Shown piece by piece: positions 24,186 through 33,327 of a stretch of DNA of 64,000 nucleotides; the stretch's first letter is position 1; every line of letters begins with the position of its first letter. The notes below the pieces were generated by a model that ran no database searches, was not told the DNA's origin, and saw only the letters and a list, made by a program, of their open reading frames with translations. The position numbers and the translations under genes were made by a program. The DNA is from Pontibacter lucknowensis (GTDB taxonomy: Bacteria > Bacteroidota > Bacteroidia > Cytophagales > Hymenobacteraceae), in NCBI RefSeq assembly GCF_900156415.1, contig NZ_FTNM01000003.1:62001-126000 (forward strand). The letters are read 5' to 3'.

Positions 24186-25118
24186 TTATACCTTTCGTGG
24201 CGCTTGTGTGTGAGCCATTGGCTCCTCCTTCTTTATCTCCTCACTTTCTTCAGGCGTGAGCGCAAATTCTTTGGATCGGAAGGCGATGTAAAGACCCGTT
24301 AGTGCCACCGTGACTGAGAGCAGATAAAACGATAAGCTGATGGTCAGGGCAGTGTACTTTTCCATTGGGAGCAGGTTGGCAGCCTGCACAAAAACGTATT
24401 CCCGGGCACCCAAGCCTCCGACCGTAAAAGGAAACAGGGATACCAGCGAAGAAACCAGAAACGTAAACAAGTAGGCTGTAAAAGGCTGCTCTGTGTTCAA
24501 CGCCAAAAGAATCAGTACAATGCACAGAACTTGCAGCAATTGCACCACCAACGCTTTTGTGTGACTTGTAACAGCTACCCGGGAACTGATGTCAAAAAAT
24601 CGCCTGAGTAATACAAAGTATACCACAGAACCGATCATATACAAGGAAACAGGTATAAGAGCAGGTAGTTTGATCTCGGCTATCTGCGTGAAAAGCAGGG
24701 TGGCTATACCTGTCATTGCCCAGAACCCGCTTAGTCGATCCAGGAAAATAGCACTCAGTAGCTTTCTGGCTGGTTTTTGAAACCTCACCCGGAGCAGGTA
24801 AATCTTGTAGGCGTCTCCGCCAATTCCTGCCGGCAGGAAAAGGTTGTAAAACATACCCAGGAAGTACAGTTTGAGGTTATACAGAAAAGGAAGAGCAAGC
24901 CCCTTTGCTTTAAAAAAAACACGGAGCCGCGAGGATGAAACCACCTGGGAGCCAACCAAGGCCAGCAGGGCCAGCAAGAAGTAAAGCAGGTTGCTTTGTC
25001 GGTATAGCTCCTGCACCTGGCCGATGTCTATTTTCCTGAAAACAAGGTATAGCAATATACCTGTTACAAGTATTTTGAGGGGAGTCTTGATGGTATGCCA
25101 TATCGCCCGCTTTCTCAT
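24186..25118 (-). CDS. lysylphosphatidylglycerol synthase TM-region family protein (flippase-like)
   Basis: This 310-residue membrane protein has about eight helices. The family signature NLFLPAGIGGDAYKIYLL is at about residues 92-109 and FPFTVGGLGAREYVFVQAA at about 229-247, as in UPF0104/LPG_synthase_TM (the MprF flippase domain without the synthetase). Such proteins are thought to move modified lipids or partner with lipid glycosyltransferases. Its ATG overlaps the TGA of the upstream GT2 gene (TGATG at 25116-25120), so the two are translationally coupled, which supports a joint role in lipid-linked sugar handling. Confidence 0.85.
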   Translation of the reverse strand: MRKRAIWHTIKTPLKILVTGILLYLVFRKIDIGQVQELYRQSNLLYFLLALLALVGSQVVSSSRLRVFFKAKGLALPFLYNLKLYFLGMFYNLFLPAGIGGDAYKIYLLRVRFQKPARKLLSAIFLDRLSGFWAMTGIATLLFTQIAEIKLPALIPVSLYMIGSVVYFVLLRRFFDISSRVAVTSHTKALVVQLLQVLCIVLILLALNTEQPFTAYLFTFLVSSLVSLFPFTVGGLGAREYVFVQAANLLPMEKYTALTISLSFYLLSVTVALTGLYIAFRSKEFALTPEESEEIKKEEPMAHTQAPRKV

Positions 25119-26092
25119 CAGCTTGCCAGCTTCTCTGCCACCACCTGCAAGGGCTCTTTTGAAGGATCAAAAATCCGCCTGACGTGATAGGTTTTGCTGT
25201 TGTTGCTCTTAAAGTAAATGCGAACGCATATTTCTGCCAGAATACCGATCGTGATAAGCTGTATACCTCCCAGGACAAGCATCAGCCCCAAAATAAGCAG
25301 GGGCTTTCCCCAGATATCCTGCCCCAGCAGCTTCAGAATCAGCAGGTAGAAGTTCACGAGCAAACCCAGGCCTAAGGAAATAAAACCCATCGTGCCAAAA
25401 AGGTGCATGGGGCGCTGTATGTATTTGCGAAAGAAAACCATGGTGACCAGATCAGCCATGACGTTGATGGTGCGGCCTATACCGTATTTTGACCGGCCAA
25501 ATTTTCGGGGATGGTGCTTCACATCCACCTGTGCAATGTTGGCGCCCTGCATTTTGGCCAATACAGGTATAAAACGGTGCAGTTCGCCATAGATGTCAAG
25601 TTCCTGCGCTATTTCCCGCTTAAATACTTTTAGGGTACAGCCGTAGTCTTTGATGTGTACCCCCGTCATGCGGCGTATCAGGTTGTTGGCTATTTTTGAG
25701 GGAATTTTGCGCAGCAGCACATCGTCCTGCCTGTTTTTTCGGTTGCCGGCTACGACGTCCCAATCTTCTTCCTGCATTTTTTGGAGCATGCAGGGGATGT
25801 CAGAAGGGTCGTTTTGAAGATCACCATCGAGTAAGGCAATGTAGTTTCCTGTGGTATGATCTATACCTGCGGTGATGGCGGTGGACTGCCCATAGTTTTT
25901 GCGCAGCTCGACCAGACGGGTGTTTTGGTCTGCCCATTTCCTTATTTCCCCGGGAGTGCCATCCCGCGAACCATCATCTACAAAAATGGCCTCGTAATCG
26001 ATGCCGTGCAGTGCATGCCGGATCGATTCCAGCAGCGGTTTGATGTTCTCGCGCTCATTCAAGACAGGGATAACGACTGATAGCTCTTTCAT
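25118..26092 (-). CDS. GT2 polyprenyl-phosphate glycosyltransferase (DPM1/ArnC-like)
   Basis: The protein has 324 residues. A GT2 catalytic domain (SVVIPVLNERENI, IFVDDGSRDGT, ALLDGDLQNDP with the metal DxD) is followed by two C-terminal membrane helices (about residues 233-290). This architecture transfers a sugar from a nucleotide donor to undecaprenyl/dolichyl phosphate on the cytosolic face. It lies between an ArnT-like transferase (12 bp upstream) and a flippase-like protein, so the three form a plausible charge-lipid, flip and transfer-to-acceptor set. Sugar and final acceptor are unknown. Confidence 0.9.
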   Translation of the reverse strand: MKELSVVIPVLNERENIKPLLESIRHALHGIDYEAIFVDDGSRDGTPGEIRKWADQNTRLVELRKNYGQSTAITAGIDHTTGNYIALLDGDLQNDPSDIPCMLQKMQEEDWDVVAGNRKNRQDDVLLRKIPSKIANNLIRRMTGVHIKDYGCTLKVFKREIAQELDIYGELHRFIPVLAKMQGANIAQVDVKHHPRKFGRSKYGIGRTINVMADLVTMVFFRKYIQRPMHLFGTMGFISLGLGLLVNFYLLILKLLGQDIWGKPLLILGLMLVLGGIQLITIGILAEICVRIYFKSNNSKTYHVRRIFDPSKEPLQVVAEKLAS

Positions 26093-26104
26093 GGTGCCAG
26101 GGAT

Positions 26105-27811
26105 TTATAATTGAATGAGATACATATAGGAAAGCGCCTCCTGCCTCGTGTCAGGGTGGAGGAACTTCCACTTTACTTTGGAAACATGGTAGTCCTGTGC
26201 CTGGAACTGTTGCTGAAACGGAATCCCGCTTTTCTGAAGTCTGTCCAGGCCTTCTTCGTCAGTTACAATCCAGAGGTTCTTATTTACCTGACTCAAGGTT
26301 TTGATACGGTCCAGCGTAATGGTTTCGTGCAGGTAAGCCGTGTTGAAGTCGTATGAAAAGCTCCTGTCCATCTGGTAGATAAACACCTGGTCAGGGGTGA
26401 TGTTTTTCTCTGTTGAGAGTTTGGCCAGTGTGGTGCCCGCCTGGTAGTTGAGCAACTGCGGGTAAAAGTTGGTATGGTGCATGAAAAAGAAGAAAACAGC
26501 TCCTGTAACAGACCAGTAGATGGTTCTTTTGCTTTTCTCCAGGTTCAGGAATAGGGTGCCGAGCCACACGAGCAGCAGCAGGCCTGCCAGCAACATTACC
26601 CACATCGATTGAAAAGGAAAGACCCAGAGGTTGAGGATCAGGCCAAGCAATGCCATGCCAGTGAGTACAAACAGCTGCGTATACCAGTAGATTTTAGTTT
26701 GTCTGGGTGAGTTCCGAGTACTGTGTAGGTGGCTGGCGAGCAGCAGCGCGATAAGCGGGAACAGAATATTGAGGTAATGCGGCAGCTTGAACTTAGACAA
26801 TGAGAAGAGCGCAATAAAGAATACCGGTGCCCCCCATGTTATGAGTTCTAGCGCATGCTGGTAGTGGAACCTGGTGGCTATAAAAATCCTGGCCCGGGCA
26901 ATCATAGCATAGACACCTAGCAGACTCCAGGGAAGGAAGGCCCATAGGAAAGTGTGCAGAAAGAAGGTGACGTCTCTTTTCCTGGTCGAAAAACTCTCTC
27001 CCTGCATCCGCTCAAAATTCTGATCCCAGAGAATAAATCTCGCCCCAGATACATTTGTCTTGCCGCGCACTTCCAGGGCAGGGTGCAGATCAAACTGCAC
27101 ATAGTAGGCATTGAGCACCGGAGAAATAAAGACGAAAAACAGGAGTATTAGGAGTAGCCACCTGCCATGAAAAAGCATGCGCCAGTTGCGCTGGTAAAGC
27201 AGGTGCAGCAAAATGGCGACGGCTGGCACGACGGCTCCTACCCAACCTTTGGTAGCAAAGCCCATAGCCAGTCCCAATGCTGCCAGCACAAGGTGAAGGA
27301 TCTTTTTGTGCGCTATGTAAGCACACAGTTGCCAGATCGCAAAGGTTGCTGAGCCCGTTAGCATAGCATCCATCCTGACATCGTTTGTAGATAGCACATA
27401 AGCAAAGGCAGTGGCGAGGATCAGGCCCGCCAGTTTGCCAACTTCTTTATTGTAAAGCAGCCAGCCCAGCCGGTAGGTCGCATAGGTGCCCAGTATGGTG
27501 AACAGGAAAGAGGGAAACTTGTAGGCAAAAGCGTTTACGCCAAAGATATGGTACGAAAGTGCTGAGGTCCAGAATAACAGATGGGGCTTGTCCAGGTAGG
27601 GTTTTCCCTGGTCTATCAGGTGCGTATAATTTCCGTCGAGGTACATCTTGAGCGCAATGTTGGCATGATGGGCAGAGTCATTGTCCATAAGCGGCACGAA
27701 CAGCGCAGGGATGTAAAATAAAAGGAGCAGTAAGTAAAGGGCACTATAGGGTACGCTTAGGGCCGATGCCGTAGTCGGAGTAGAGGTTACGCTTGTAGCC
27801 TGGTATCCCAT
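26105..27811 (-). CDS. ArnT-like glycosyltransferase (PMT superfamily)
   Basis: This 568-residue protein has about 12 membrane helices. Early periplasmic acidic residues (PLMDNDSAHHANIALKM, about residues 38-54) and GKPYLDKPHLLFW match the GT39/GT83 pattern where an Asp and the KP loop contact the lipid-linked donor. The C-terminal ~120 residues are soluble and periplasmic. It should transfer a sugar from polyprenyl phosphate to lipid A or another surface acceptor. It is first in the three-gene unit with the GT2 and flippase-like genes. Confidence 0.85.
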   Translation of the reverse strand: MGYQATSVTSTPTTASALSVPYSALYLLLLLFYIPALFVPLMDNDSAHHANIALKMYLDGNYTHLIDQGKPYLDKPHLLFWTSALSYHIFGVNAFAYKFPSFLFTILGTYATYRLGWLLYNKEVGKLAGLILATAFAYVLSTNDVRMDAMLTGSATFAIWQLCAYIAHKKILHLVLAALGLAMGFATKGWVGAVVPAVAILLHLLYQRNWRMLFHGRWLLLILLFFVFISPVLNAYYVQFDLHPALEVRGKTNVSGARFILWDQNFERMQGESFSTRKRDVTFFLHTFLWAFLPWSLLGVYAMIARARIFIATRFHYQHALELITWGAPVFFIALFSLSKFKLPHYLNILFPLIALLLASHLHSTRNSPRQTKIYWYTQLFVLTGMALLGLILNLWVFPFQSMWVMLLAGLLLLVWLGTLFLNLEKSKRTIYWSVTGAVFFFFMHHTNFYPQLLNYQAGTTLAKLSTEKNITPDQVFIYQMDRSFSYDFNTAYLHETITLDRIKTLSQVNKNLWIVTDEEGLDRLQKSGIPFQQQFQAQDYHVSKVKWKFLHPDTRQEALSYMYLIQL

Positions 27812-28175
27812 TTATATCGTATTCAAAAATCAAATTGTGTCTTGATATTATACTGTTTGAAAATGAAATAGATTTGGTTTTGACCTTCGAAGATTAGTAC
27901 CAGCTTTATCCATGATCAGCCCCTAACAGCCACCTTTCAGATTTTCATTCCGAATCGTGCACCAAATTTTTGTCTGAACCAGGATTTACAGGATACAAGG
28001 ATTTACAATATTGATTATTCAGAAGATGAATCCTGAAAATTATAGAATCCTGTAAATCCTTGGGGTAACGGCCCTATGTAAAGATTAAGACCATTCAGCA
28101 ATTCAACAAATCCCTTTGTCTTCAGGATCAGGTAGCGTATTTTAGGGCTGTCAATCGCCTCTCTAAACAGAAACT
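27812..28175. other. intergenic region with a paired repeat
   Basis: The gap separates divergent genes. It contains inverted arms of the AATCCTGTAAATCC family at 27971-28007 and 28028-28078, facing each other across about 20 nt with no gene between. No convincing promoter was seen for either neighbour. Confidence 0.6.
27971..28078. repeat. paired AATCCTGTAAATCC repeat without cargo
   Basis: The left arm begins TGTCTGAACCAGGATTTACA. The right arm contains AATCCTGTAAATCCTTGGGG and ends CCCTATG. It looks like a cargo-less version of the unit around the GxxExxY gene. Confidence 0.8.
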
Positions 28176-31055
28176 ATGTCCCGCCTGCTTGTTGCCTGCC
28201 TTTGCTATACCTTCTTTCTTGTGGCTATACCTGCTGCCTTTGCCCAGCACCCGGATCAGGTAGCCGAAGTTAAAGCCCGATTGGAGCGTGAACGACAGGA
28301 ATTGCGACAGGAGAAGGCCAAGTCACTGGCAGACAGAGCCGACCGCATGCTGGATCTCGGCATGTGGCAGGAGGCAGAGGCGCTTCTGCAAAAAGCAGCT
28401 GCATCTAGTGACGTGAAGCTGACAAAAGCCCGGCTTGCCATGCTGCAGCACAAGTACCACGCCGCTGAAGCGCTGGTAGGAGAGGTGCTAAAACAAGCGC
28501 CTGCCAACCGGGAAGCACTGCTGCTACAAAGCAAACTGCAGATACAAGCCTGGGAACTCCCAGCAGCCATGGCTACAGCCCAGCGGCTATTGCGTAACGA
28601 CCCGAAAGACGAGGAGGCCACTTTAATCACAGGCCGTATTCTGATGCTTCAGAAGCGTTACAACGAAGCCCTCGCACAGGCTGTGAAAGTGCAGCGTTGG
28701 AATCCCAATAATTCGGCTGCTTACCTACTGGAGTCAGATGTGCTGTTCTGGGATCAGAAGCCAGAAGAGGCCGAAAAGCCACTTGTCAGGAGCTTGACGC
28801 TGAATCCATTTGATGCTGATGCCCGTTTCAACTACGGCTATGCCATCTGGCGCCGGGTGGATGCCACGCAGCTCAACGCCATGGCCGCGCAATGGGAGCT
28901 GGCGCTGGAACTCAATCCGCTGCACTACGTCACGCACTGGCACTGGGGCAACGGCCATACCAATCTCACCTATGCTGACTATGCCCAACCGGAAGATGAA
29001 GCTGTGCGCAAAGCGCTGCAGTCGGCTGATCTGTTGATCTCTCAAAGCAAACTGCAGGAGGCCCTGACCGAAATACGCAAGGTGCAGCAGGCATATCCGG
29101 CCTCTGTATTGCCTGACATGCTCCGTGGTTCTGCTTATTACATGGCCTTCGACCTGCCGGATCAACCTCGACTCGACTCCGCCGAAGTGATCTTTCAGCG
29201 TATTCTGCGCCGGAAGCAGCATTACGGACCGGCGCACAATGCCCTGGCCGCAGTCATCAAGCAAAAGCAGCTCGTGTACCTGGCCGCCTATGATTCGCTC
29301 ACGCAGATCATCCAGCAAACTAAGATCGCCGACCCGGTCAACTTCGCCCGGGTGTTTCCGGATGTGACGTATTACCCTGGAGAAACCGTGCAGAAAATGG
29401 TCTGGTCGCAGCTATACGCCAGTACGGTGTATTTCCCTTTTCTGTCGCGACAGGGAGAAAAGTTCGTGATCCCGCCCCTGCACATTGATCTGGCCATTGC
29501 CATGAATTCGCCTTATTTCCGACAGGCCACCACATTCGATAACCGCCAGTGGATGGATATCCGGGGAGTGGGAAGCGGAGCGGCTGCCATTGAGTATGTC
29601 ATCCGGGGCGCCTACCTGGAGCGCAACGTGGTGCTGCATGAGTACGTGCACCTGTTTCATGGCCGGGTTTTTACAGATGCTGAAAACCGAGCCGTGCGTC
29701 GTCTCTACCACAATGCGATGAAGGAAGGCCGTTCCCTTGATTACTATTCCGCCAACAATGAGCATGAGTATCTGGCCCAAACCTATCCCGCCTATTTTGA
29801 GCCTGTCAAAGTGCACCCGCTCAACCATAAGTCCATTAACACCACCGGCGACCTCAAAGCAAAGGATCCGGAACTTTATACCTTCCTGGATAAACTGGTG
29901 AAGCGGCAGGAAGCTTACCTGGCTGGCGACAAACAGGCCATGGCCAGTAACTGGGCGCAGGTATACCTGAACCTGGCTGAGCGCGAAACCAGAGCGCACA
30001 ACTTCCCGAAAGCCGCTGCGCTGCTCGACTCTGCCCTGATCTGGGACGCCAATTACCAACCCGCCCTGCTGGCCTATGCCGGACTGAAGCAAAGGCAACT
30101 AGCCTTCGATGAAGCACAGCAGTGGCTGGATCGGGCCCGCCAAGTGAATAAAGACTATGCGCCTATCTATACCGCTGAGGCTGACTTGCTGGAGGCCCGA
30201 CGCAGAGCAGGGCAGCTGACGGTTCGCCGTGCCGTGCAGGAGCAGCAATTGCGCTATGACCAGGCCCTACTGTTGGAGGATGACCTGCTCACCCGCGCCC
30301 GCATCAACCAGGCTTTCCGTGAGATGTACACTTCCTACGGACGGCTACCCGAGGCGATTGCAGTAGGGGAACGCTATGTGCAGAATGCCCCGACCATCTC
30401 GACCTACCTGCGCGACCGCCGCGACGAGGCGCAGGCCTATACCAGCTGGTTACGTGGCACGGCCGCCCCATCGCAGGAGGCGGAGCGTACCCTGGCGGCA
30501 CTGGTAGCCCGTAAACCGCAACACTACGAACTTCGCCAGCAGTATGCCGAGGTGCTGGCCACACAGGGCAAGTATACCGAAGCGATTGCGACTTTGGCAG
30601 AAGCGCAACGTATACTGGCAGCAGCAGGGACTCCTCGCCCGGGTTACATGGTGCGCATGGCTGCCTGGCAGTTGCAGCTCGGTGACAAAGCCGCCGCGCA
30701 GCAGTTGCTGGAGCCTGTCAGCAGCGGAAAAGTGCGTGCCCGCAGCGAGGCCACCCTTTTAGCCCGGGTATATGCCGGCCTGGGGGATGCCCACAAGGCG
30801 CAGGAAGAACTCAAAAAACAACCCGTGCAGCACACCCCTGCCGAGCTGGCCGATTTTCTGTTTGCCTCCGGTAAGGTATGGGAAGCGGAGAAAGAACCGA
30901 AACGTGCCCAAAAAGCATACGAAGCTGCCCTACGCGAAAACCCGTACCTCTACGAAGCCCGCCAAAGCCTGGTAAGGCTATTGCATCAGGAAGGTAAAAG
31001 CGGCCAGGCCGAACGCCTGCTGGCTGCAGGTATAGAGCTGGGGTATAAGTTGTGA
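28176..31055 (+). CDS. exported TPR protein with embedded HExxH peptidase-like domain
   Basis: This 959-residue protein has a signal peptide (MSRLLVACLCYTFFLVAIPAAFAQ), TPR arrays at about residues 45-390 and again at 590-955, and a central non-TPR block. The block contains VLHEYVHLFHGRVF (His488, Glu489, His492) followed about 35 residues later by NNEHEYLAQTYPAYF, matching HExxH plus a downstream Glu ligand as in gluzincin/anthrax-lethal-factor-like peptidases. Whether it is an active protease is inference; the zinc ligands appear intact. No linked partner gene was seen; it is flanked by repeats on both sides. Confidence 0.8.
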   Translation: MSRLLVACLCYTFFLVAIPAAFAQHPDQVAEVKARLERERQELRQEKAKSLADRADRMLDLGMWQEAEALLQKAAASSDVKLTKARLAMLQHKYHAAEALVGEVLKQAPANREALLLQSKLQIQAWELPAAMATAQRLLRNDPKDEEATLITGRILMLQKRYNEALAQAVKVQRWNPNNSAAYLLESDVLFWDQKPEEAEKPLVRSLTLNPFDADARFNYGYAIWRRVDATQLNAMAAQWELALELNPLHYVTHWHWGNGHTNLTYADYAQPEDEAVRKALQSADLLISQSKLQEALTEIRKVQQAYPASVLPDMLRGSAYYMAFDLPDQPRLDSAEVIFQRILRRKQHYGPAHNALAAVIKQKQLVYLAAYDSLTQIIQQTKIADPVNFARVFPDVTYYPGETVQKMVWSQLYASTVYFPFLSRQGEKFVIPPLHIDLAIAMNSPYFRQATTFDNRQWMDIRGVGSGAAAIEYVIRGAYLERNVVLHEYVHLFHGRVFTDAENRAVRRLYHNAMKEGRSLDYYSANNEHEYLAQTYPAYFEPVKVHPLNHKSINTTGDLKAKDPELYTFLDKLVKRQEAYLAGDKQAMASNWAQVYLNLAERETRAHNFPKAAALLDSALIWDANYQPALLAYAGLKQRQLAFDEAQQWLDRARQVNKDYAPIYTAEADLLEARRRAGQLTVRRAVQEQQLRYDQALLLEDDLLTRARINQAFREMYTSYGRLPEAIAVGERYVQNAPTISTYLRDRRDEAQAYTSWLRGTAAPSQEAERTLAALVARKPQHYELRQQYAEVLATQGKYTEAIATLAEAQRILAAAGTPRPGYMVRMAAWQLQLGDKAAAQQLLEPVSSGKVRARSEATLLARVYAGLGDAHKAQEELKKQPVQHTPAELADFLFASGKVWEAEKEPKRAQKAYEAALRENPYLYEARQSLVRLLHQEGKSGQAERLLAAGIELGYKL

Positions 31056-31057
31056 GT

Positions 31058-31099
31058 TGTCTGAATCAGGATTTACAGGATTTTAAGATTTTCAGGATT
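31058..31099 (+). repeat. left inverted repeat of the GxxExxY unit
   Basis: A 42-nt arm starting TGTCTGAATCAGGATTTACA and ending TTCAGGATT. Its reverse complement differs at one position from the arm at 31606-31647. Confidence 0.9.
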
Positions 31100-31151
31100 A
31101 TCTATAATTGATAATAATATCAGCATCGCCTTTAGCTTCGTACAATGGCAG

Positions 31152-31532
31152 ATGAATCAGGAAGAGCTGACTTTTAAAATAATTGGGTGTGCCATGAAAG
31201 TTCATCGAACTCTAGGCAACGGATTTCAGGAGGTGATTTATCAACGATGCCTGGCAATCGAACTTCTGGCTGCAGGTATAGGTTTTGAGCGGGAAAAGGA
31301 GCAAGCCATATTCTACAATGGCATTGAGGTTGGTAGCCGCAGAGCAGATTTTATTGTGGAAGATAGCATTGTAATTGAACTAAAAGCTCTTATCGAGCTA
31401 GAAGATGTACACTTAGCGCAAGCCAAGAATTACGTTGTTGCTTATAACCTCCCGGTCGGTCTGCTAATCAATTTTGGAGCAACCAGCCTTCAGTATAAGA
31501 AAGTGTATAAGAACAAGGTAAAACCATCGTAG
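31152..31532 (+). CDS. GxxExxY family protein (PD-(D/E)xK-like) between inverted repeats
   Basis: This 126-residue cytosolic protein has the namesake motif GFQEVIY (Gly24, Glu27, Tyr30) and a nuclease-like core RRADFIVEDSIVIELKA in which Asp66, Glu76 and Lys78 form a D-ExK set. Members are frequent in Bacteroidota and often multicopy; their biochemical role is not established. The gene sits alone between 42-nt inverted repeats that are 41/42 identical (31058-31099 and 31606-31647). The simplest reading is a self-contained mobile or selfish unit whose protein acts on the repeat; that function is inference. Confidence 0.88.
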   Translation: MNQEELTFKIIGCAMKVHRTLGNGFQEVIYQRCLAIELLAAGIGFEREKEQAIFYNGIEVGSRRADFIVEDSIVIELKALIELEDVHLAQAKNYVVAYNLPVGLLINFGATSLQYKKVYKNKVKPS

Positions 31533-31605
31533 TTTTTAATATTTACGATGAACAATTATCAGCCTCTTTCTGGCAAACTAATAATAATCTTTCTGTTTAT
31601 TTATC

Positions 31606-31647
31606 AATCCTGAAAATCCTAAAATCCTGTAAATCCTGATTCAGACA
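31606..31647 (-). repeat. right inverted repeat of the GxxExxY unit
   Basis: AATCCTGAAAATCCTAAAAT followed by CCTGTAAATCCTGATTCAGACA, the inverted partner of 31058-31099. Confidence 0.9.
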
Positions 31648-31665
31648 AATTTTAAATATTAACTC

Positions 31666-32226
31666 ATGAAAAACTATTTACAAATCAGCCTCTTGCTTTT
31701 ATTCCTGGGCATATTCAGTGCCTGCAACTCCGGCTCCGCTACTTCTGATCAGCAGATCGAGGAGATAGAGACCGCTACGGAAGTGACCACGGTATACCTG
31801 GTGCGACATGCTGAAAAGGATACCACGGAAGCGTCTAACGAAGATCCGGAGCTGACAGAGGCGGGGCATGCCCGTGCCGAGGCCCTGCGTGCTTTACTGG
31901 AAGGGCAGGAGGTAGACGCCCTGTACGCGACGAAGTACATGCGCACCGGTCAGACGCTTTATCCGCTGGCGCAGGAACGAAACATCGAGGTGGTGCAGTA
32001 TGAAGGTCATGATTTTGAAGGCCTGAAGGAGCGCATTCTGCAAAAGCATCGCGGGCAGACGGTTGTGGTAGCCGGACACTCCAATACGCTCCTGCCGATC
32101 ATTGAGGCATTCGGTGCGCAAAAGCCCTTCGAGGAGATTGCAGACAGCCAGTATCGCTATCTGTTCAAACTGACGGTGCGTCCGGATAATACGGCGACTG
32201 TAGAAGTGACAGAGTTCGGGGCTTAG
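31666..32226 (+). CDS. histidine phosphatase (phosphoglycerate mutase-like) lipoprotein
   Basis: This 186-residue protein has a lipoprotein signal ending FSAC (Cys20). The histidine phosphatase fold is indicated by VYLVRHAEK (RHG-type motif, catalytic His52), the LTEAGHARAEAL helix, ALYATKYMRTGQT and VVAGHSNTLLP, which supplies the second active-site His. It likely dephosphorylates a small substrate outside the cytoplasm; the substrate is unknown. The start lies 19 bp after the GxxExxY right arm, so the repeat forms its 5' region. Confidence 0.88.
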   Translation: MKNYLQISLLLLFLGIFSACNSGSATSDQQIEEIETATEVTTVYLVRHAEKDTTEASNEDPELTEAGHARAEALRALLEGQEVDALYATKYMRTGQTLYPLAQERNIEVVQYEGHDFEGLKERILQKHRGQTVVVAGHSNTLLPIIEAFGAQKPFEEIADSQYRYLFKLTVRPDNTATVEVTEFGA

Positions 32227-32229
32227 CGC

Positions 32230-32661
32230 TCAGGACAGCACCCTGGTTTTGCAGATGCGGTCGTGAAAGAGGCGGGAGTAGGAAGTGACTGAAGTCCCTG
32301 TCAATGCCTGCAAGAGCAGCACAAAGATGCTTACTGGCTTGAGCAGGTAGCGGAGGCTGGCGCGTCGGAACGAAATGCGGTCGCCGCTATGCCCCACGAC
32401 GCGAAGCCCCAGCAGGTGCTTGCCGATGGAGCCCTGCCAGGCAGCACTTTCGGCGCCAGCAAAGTACAACCAGCCCAGCAGGATATGCAGCAGGCGCTCC
32501 GATTTAAACAGCAGAGCCTCCTCGTTGCTGCTGAAGGTAAAGTACTCGATCAGGCCGATAATGGAAATCAGAAAGAGTGAGTCCAGGCAAAAAGCGAGTA
32601 CCCGCGTACCCAGCTGGGCTTCGAGCAGGTCTGATTTCGCTTTTTGGTAAGACAGTTGCAT
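32230..32661 (-). CDS. RDD-family membrane protein
   Basis: The protein has 143 residues from ATG 32659-32661 (MQLSYQKAKSDLL). It has the RDD pattern: an early LGTRVLAFCLDSLFL helix with the Arg/Asp pair, GSIGKHLLGLRVV in the middle and three to four membrane helices. RDD proteins are of mixed or unknown function, often linked to ion or solute handling. It is convergent with the histidine phosphatase gene, with only 3 bp between the stop codons. Confidence 0.8.
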   Translation of the reverse strand: MQLSYQKAKSDLLEAQLGTRVLAFCLDSLFLISIIGLIEYFTFSSNEEALLFKSERLLHILLGWLYFAGAESAAWQGSIGKHLLGLRVVGHSGDRISFRRASLRYLLKPVSIFVLLLQALTGTSVTSYSRLFHDRICKTRVLS

Positions 32662-32758
32662 ACGTAATACATGGTAAAGGCACCTTAACACAGGGTGCTT
32701 TTACTTTATACTACATACATGCAAGTGGGTTGCAGTATTTTGGTTAATATTAGAATTT

Positions 32759-33280
32759 TTAAAAGAGCGGAATTTGTGTAGCAGTTCGCAGGGCACCTTC
32801 ATGTCGCAGCAGCCACTCTTTTCGCCAAAGGCCACCCGCATAACCGGTCAGACTTCCGTCGCTGCCGATCACCCGGTGGCAGGGCACCGCAATGCAGATC
32901 GGGTTACGACCGTTCGCAGCTCCCACCGCACGTATGGCTTTCTCACCCGAAACAGCCCTTGACACAGCCAGGTAACTGGTGGTTTTGCCATGCGGTATAC
33001 CTTGCAGTTCCTGCCATACCTGCTTCTGGAAGGCGGTGCCTGCAGGGGCGAGTACCAGGTCAAAATCCTGACGTTCGCCTGCAAAATACTCTTCCAACTG
33101 CTGTGCGCAAGCCTGCAGACAAGTTGGTATCGATGATTCCGGAAGAGCAGGTATAGCCTCCTCTTCCTCAAACCTGATCTCACTTATACCTTGCTCGGTG
33201 CCACTAATGCGTAAAAGACCCAGCGGACTTTTGATATAAGTTGTGTAAGTGATTTCCTGCATAAGACTGTTTGCTGTCAT
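32759..33280 (-). CDS. ogt: methylated-DNA--[protein]-cysteine S-methyltransferase
   Basis: The protein has 173 residues. The active-site motif IAVPCHRVIG (Cys134) is complete, followed by LTGYAGGLWRKEWLLRHEGA, typical of Ogt/AGT. It removes O6-alkyl groups from guanine in a suicide reaction. ATG at Met7 (MQEITYTTYIKSPLG) is an alternative start that would remove the MTANSL leader. It is monocistronic. Confidence 0.93.
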   Translation of the reverse strand: MTANSLMQEITYTTYIKSPLGLLRISGTEQGISEIRFEEEEAIPALPESSIPTCLQACAQQLEEYFAGERQDFDLVLAPAGTAFQKQVWQELQGIPHGKTTSYLAVSRAVSGEKAIRAVGAANGRNPICIAVPCHRVIGSDGSLTGYAGGLWRKEWLLRHEGALRTATQIPLF

Positions 33281-33327
33281 ACCTGCAAGTTAACTTTTTC
33301 ACACCTCTTTCACCACGTTTATACCAC

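Noticed and set aside
31058..31647. Toxin-antitoxin module reading of the GxxExxY unit
   Set aside because: There is only one gene, with no second small partner frame; the inverted arms argue for a repeat-associated unit.
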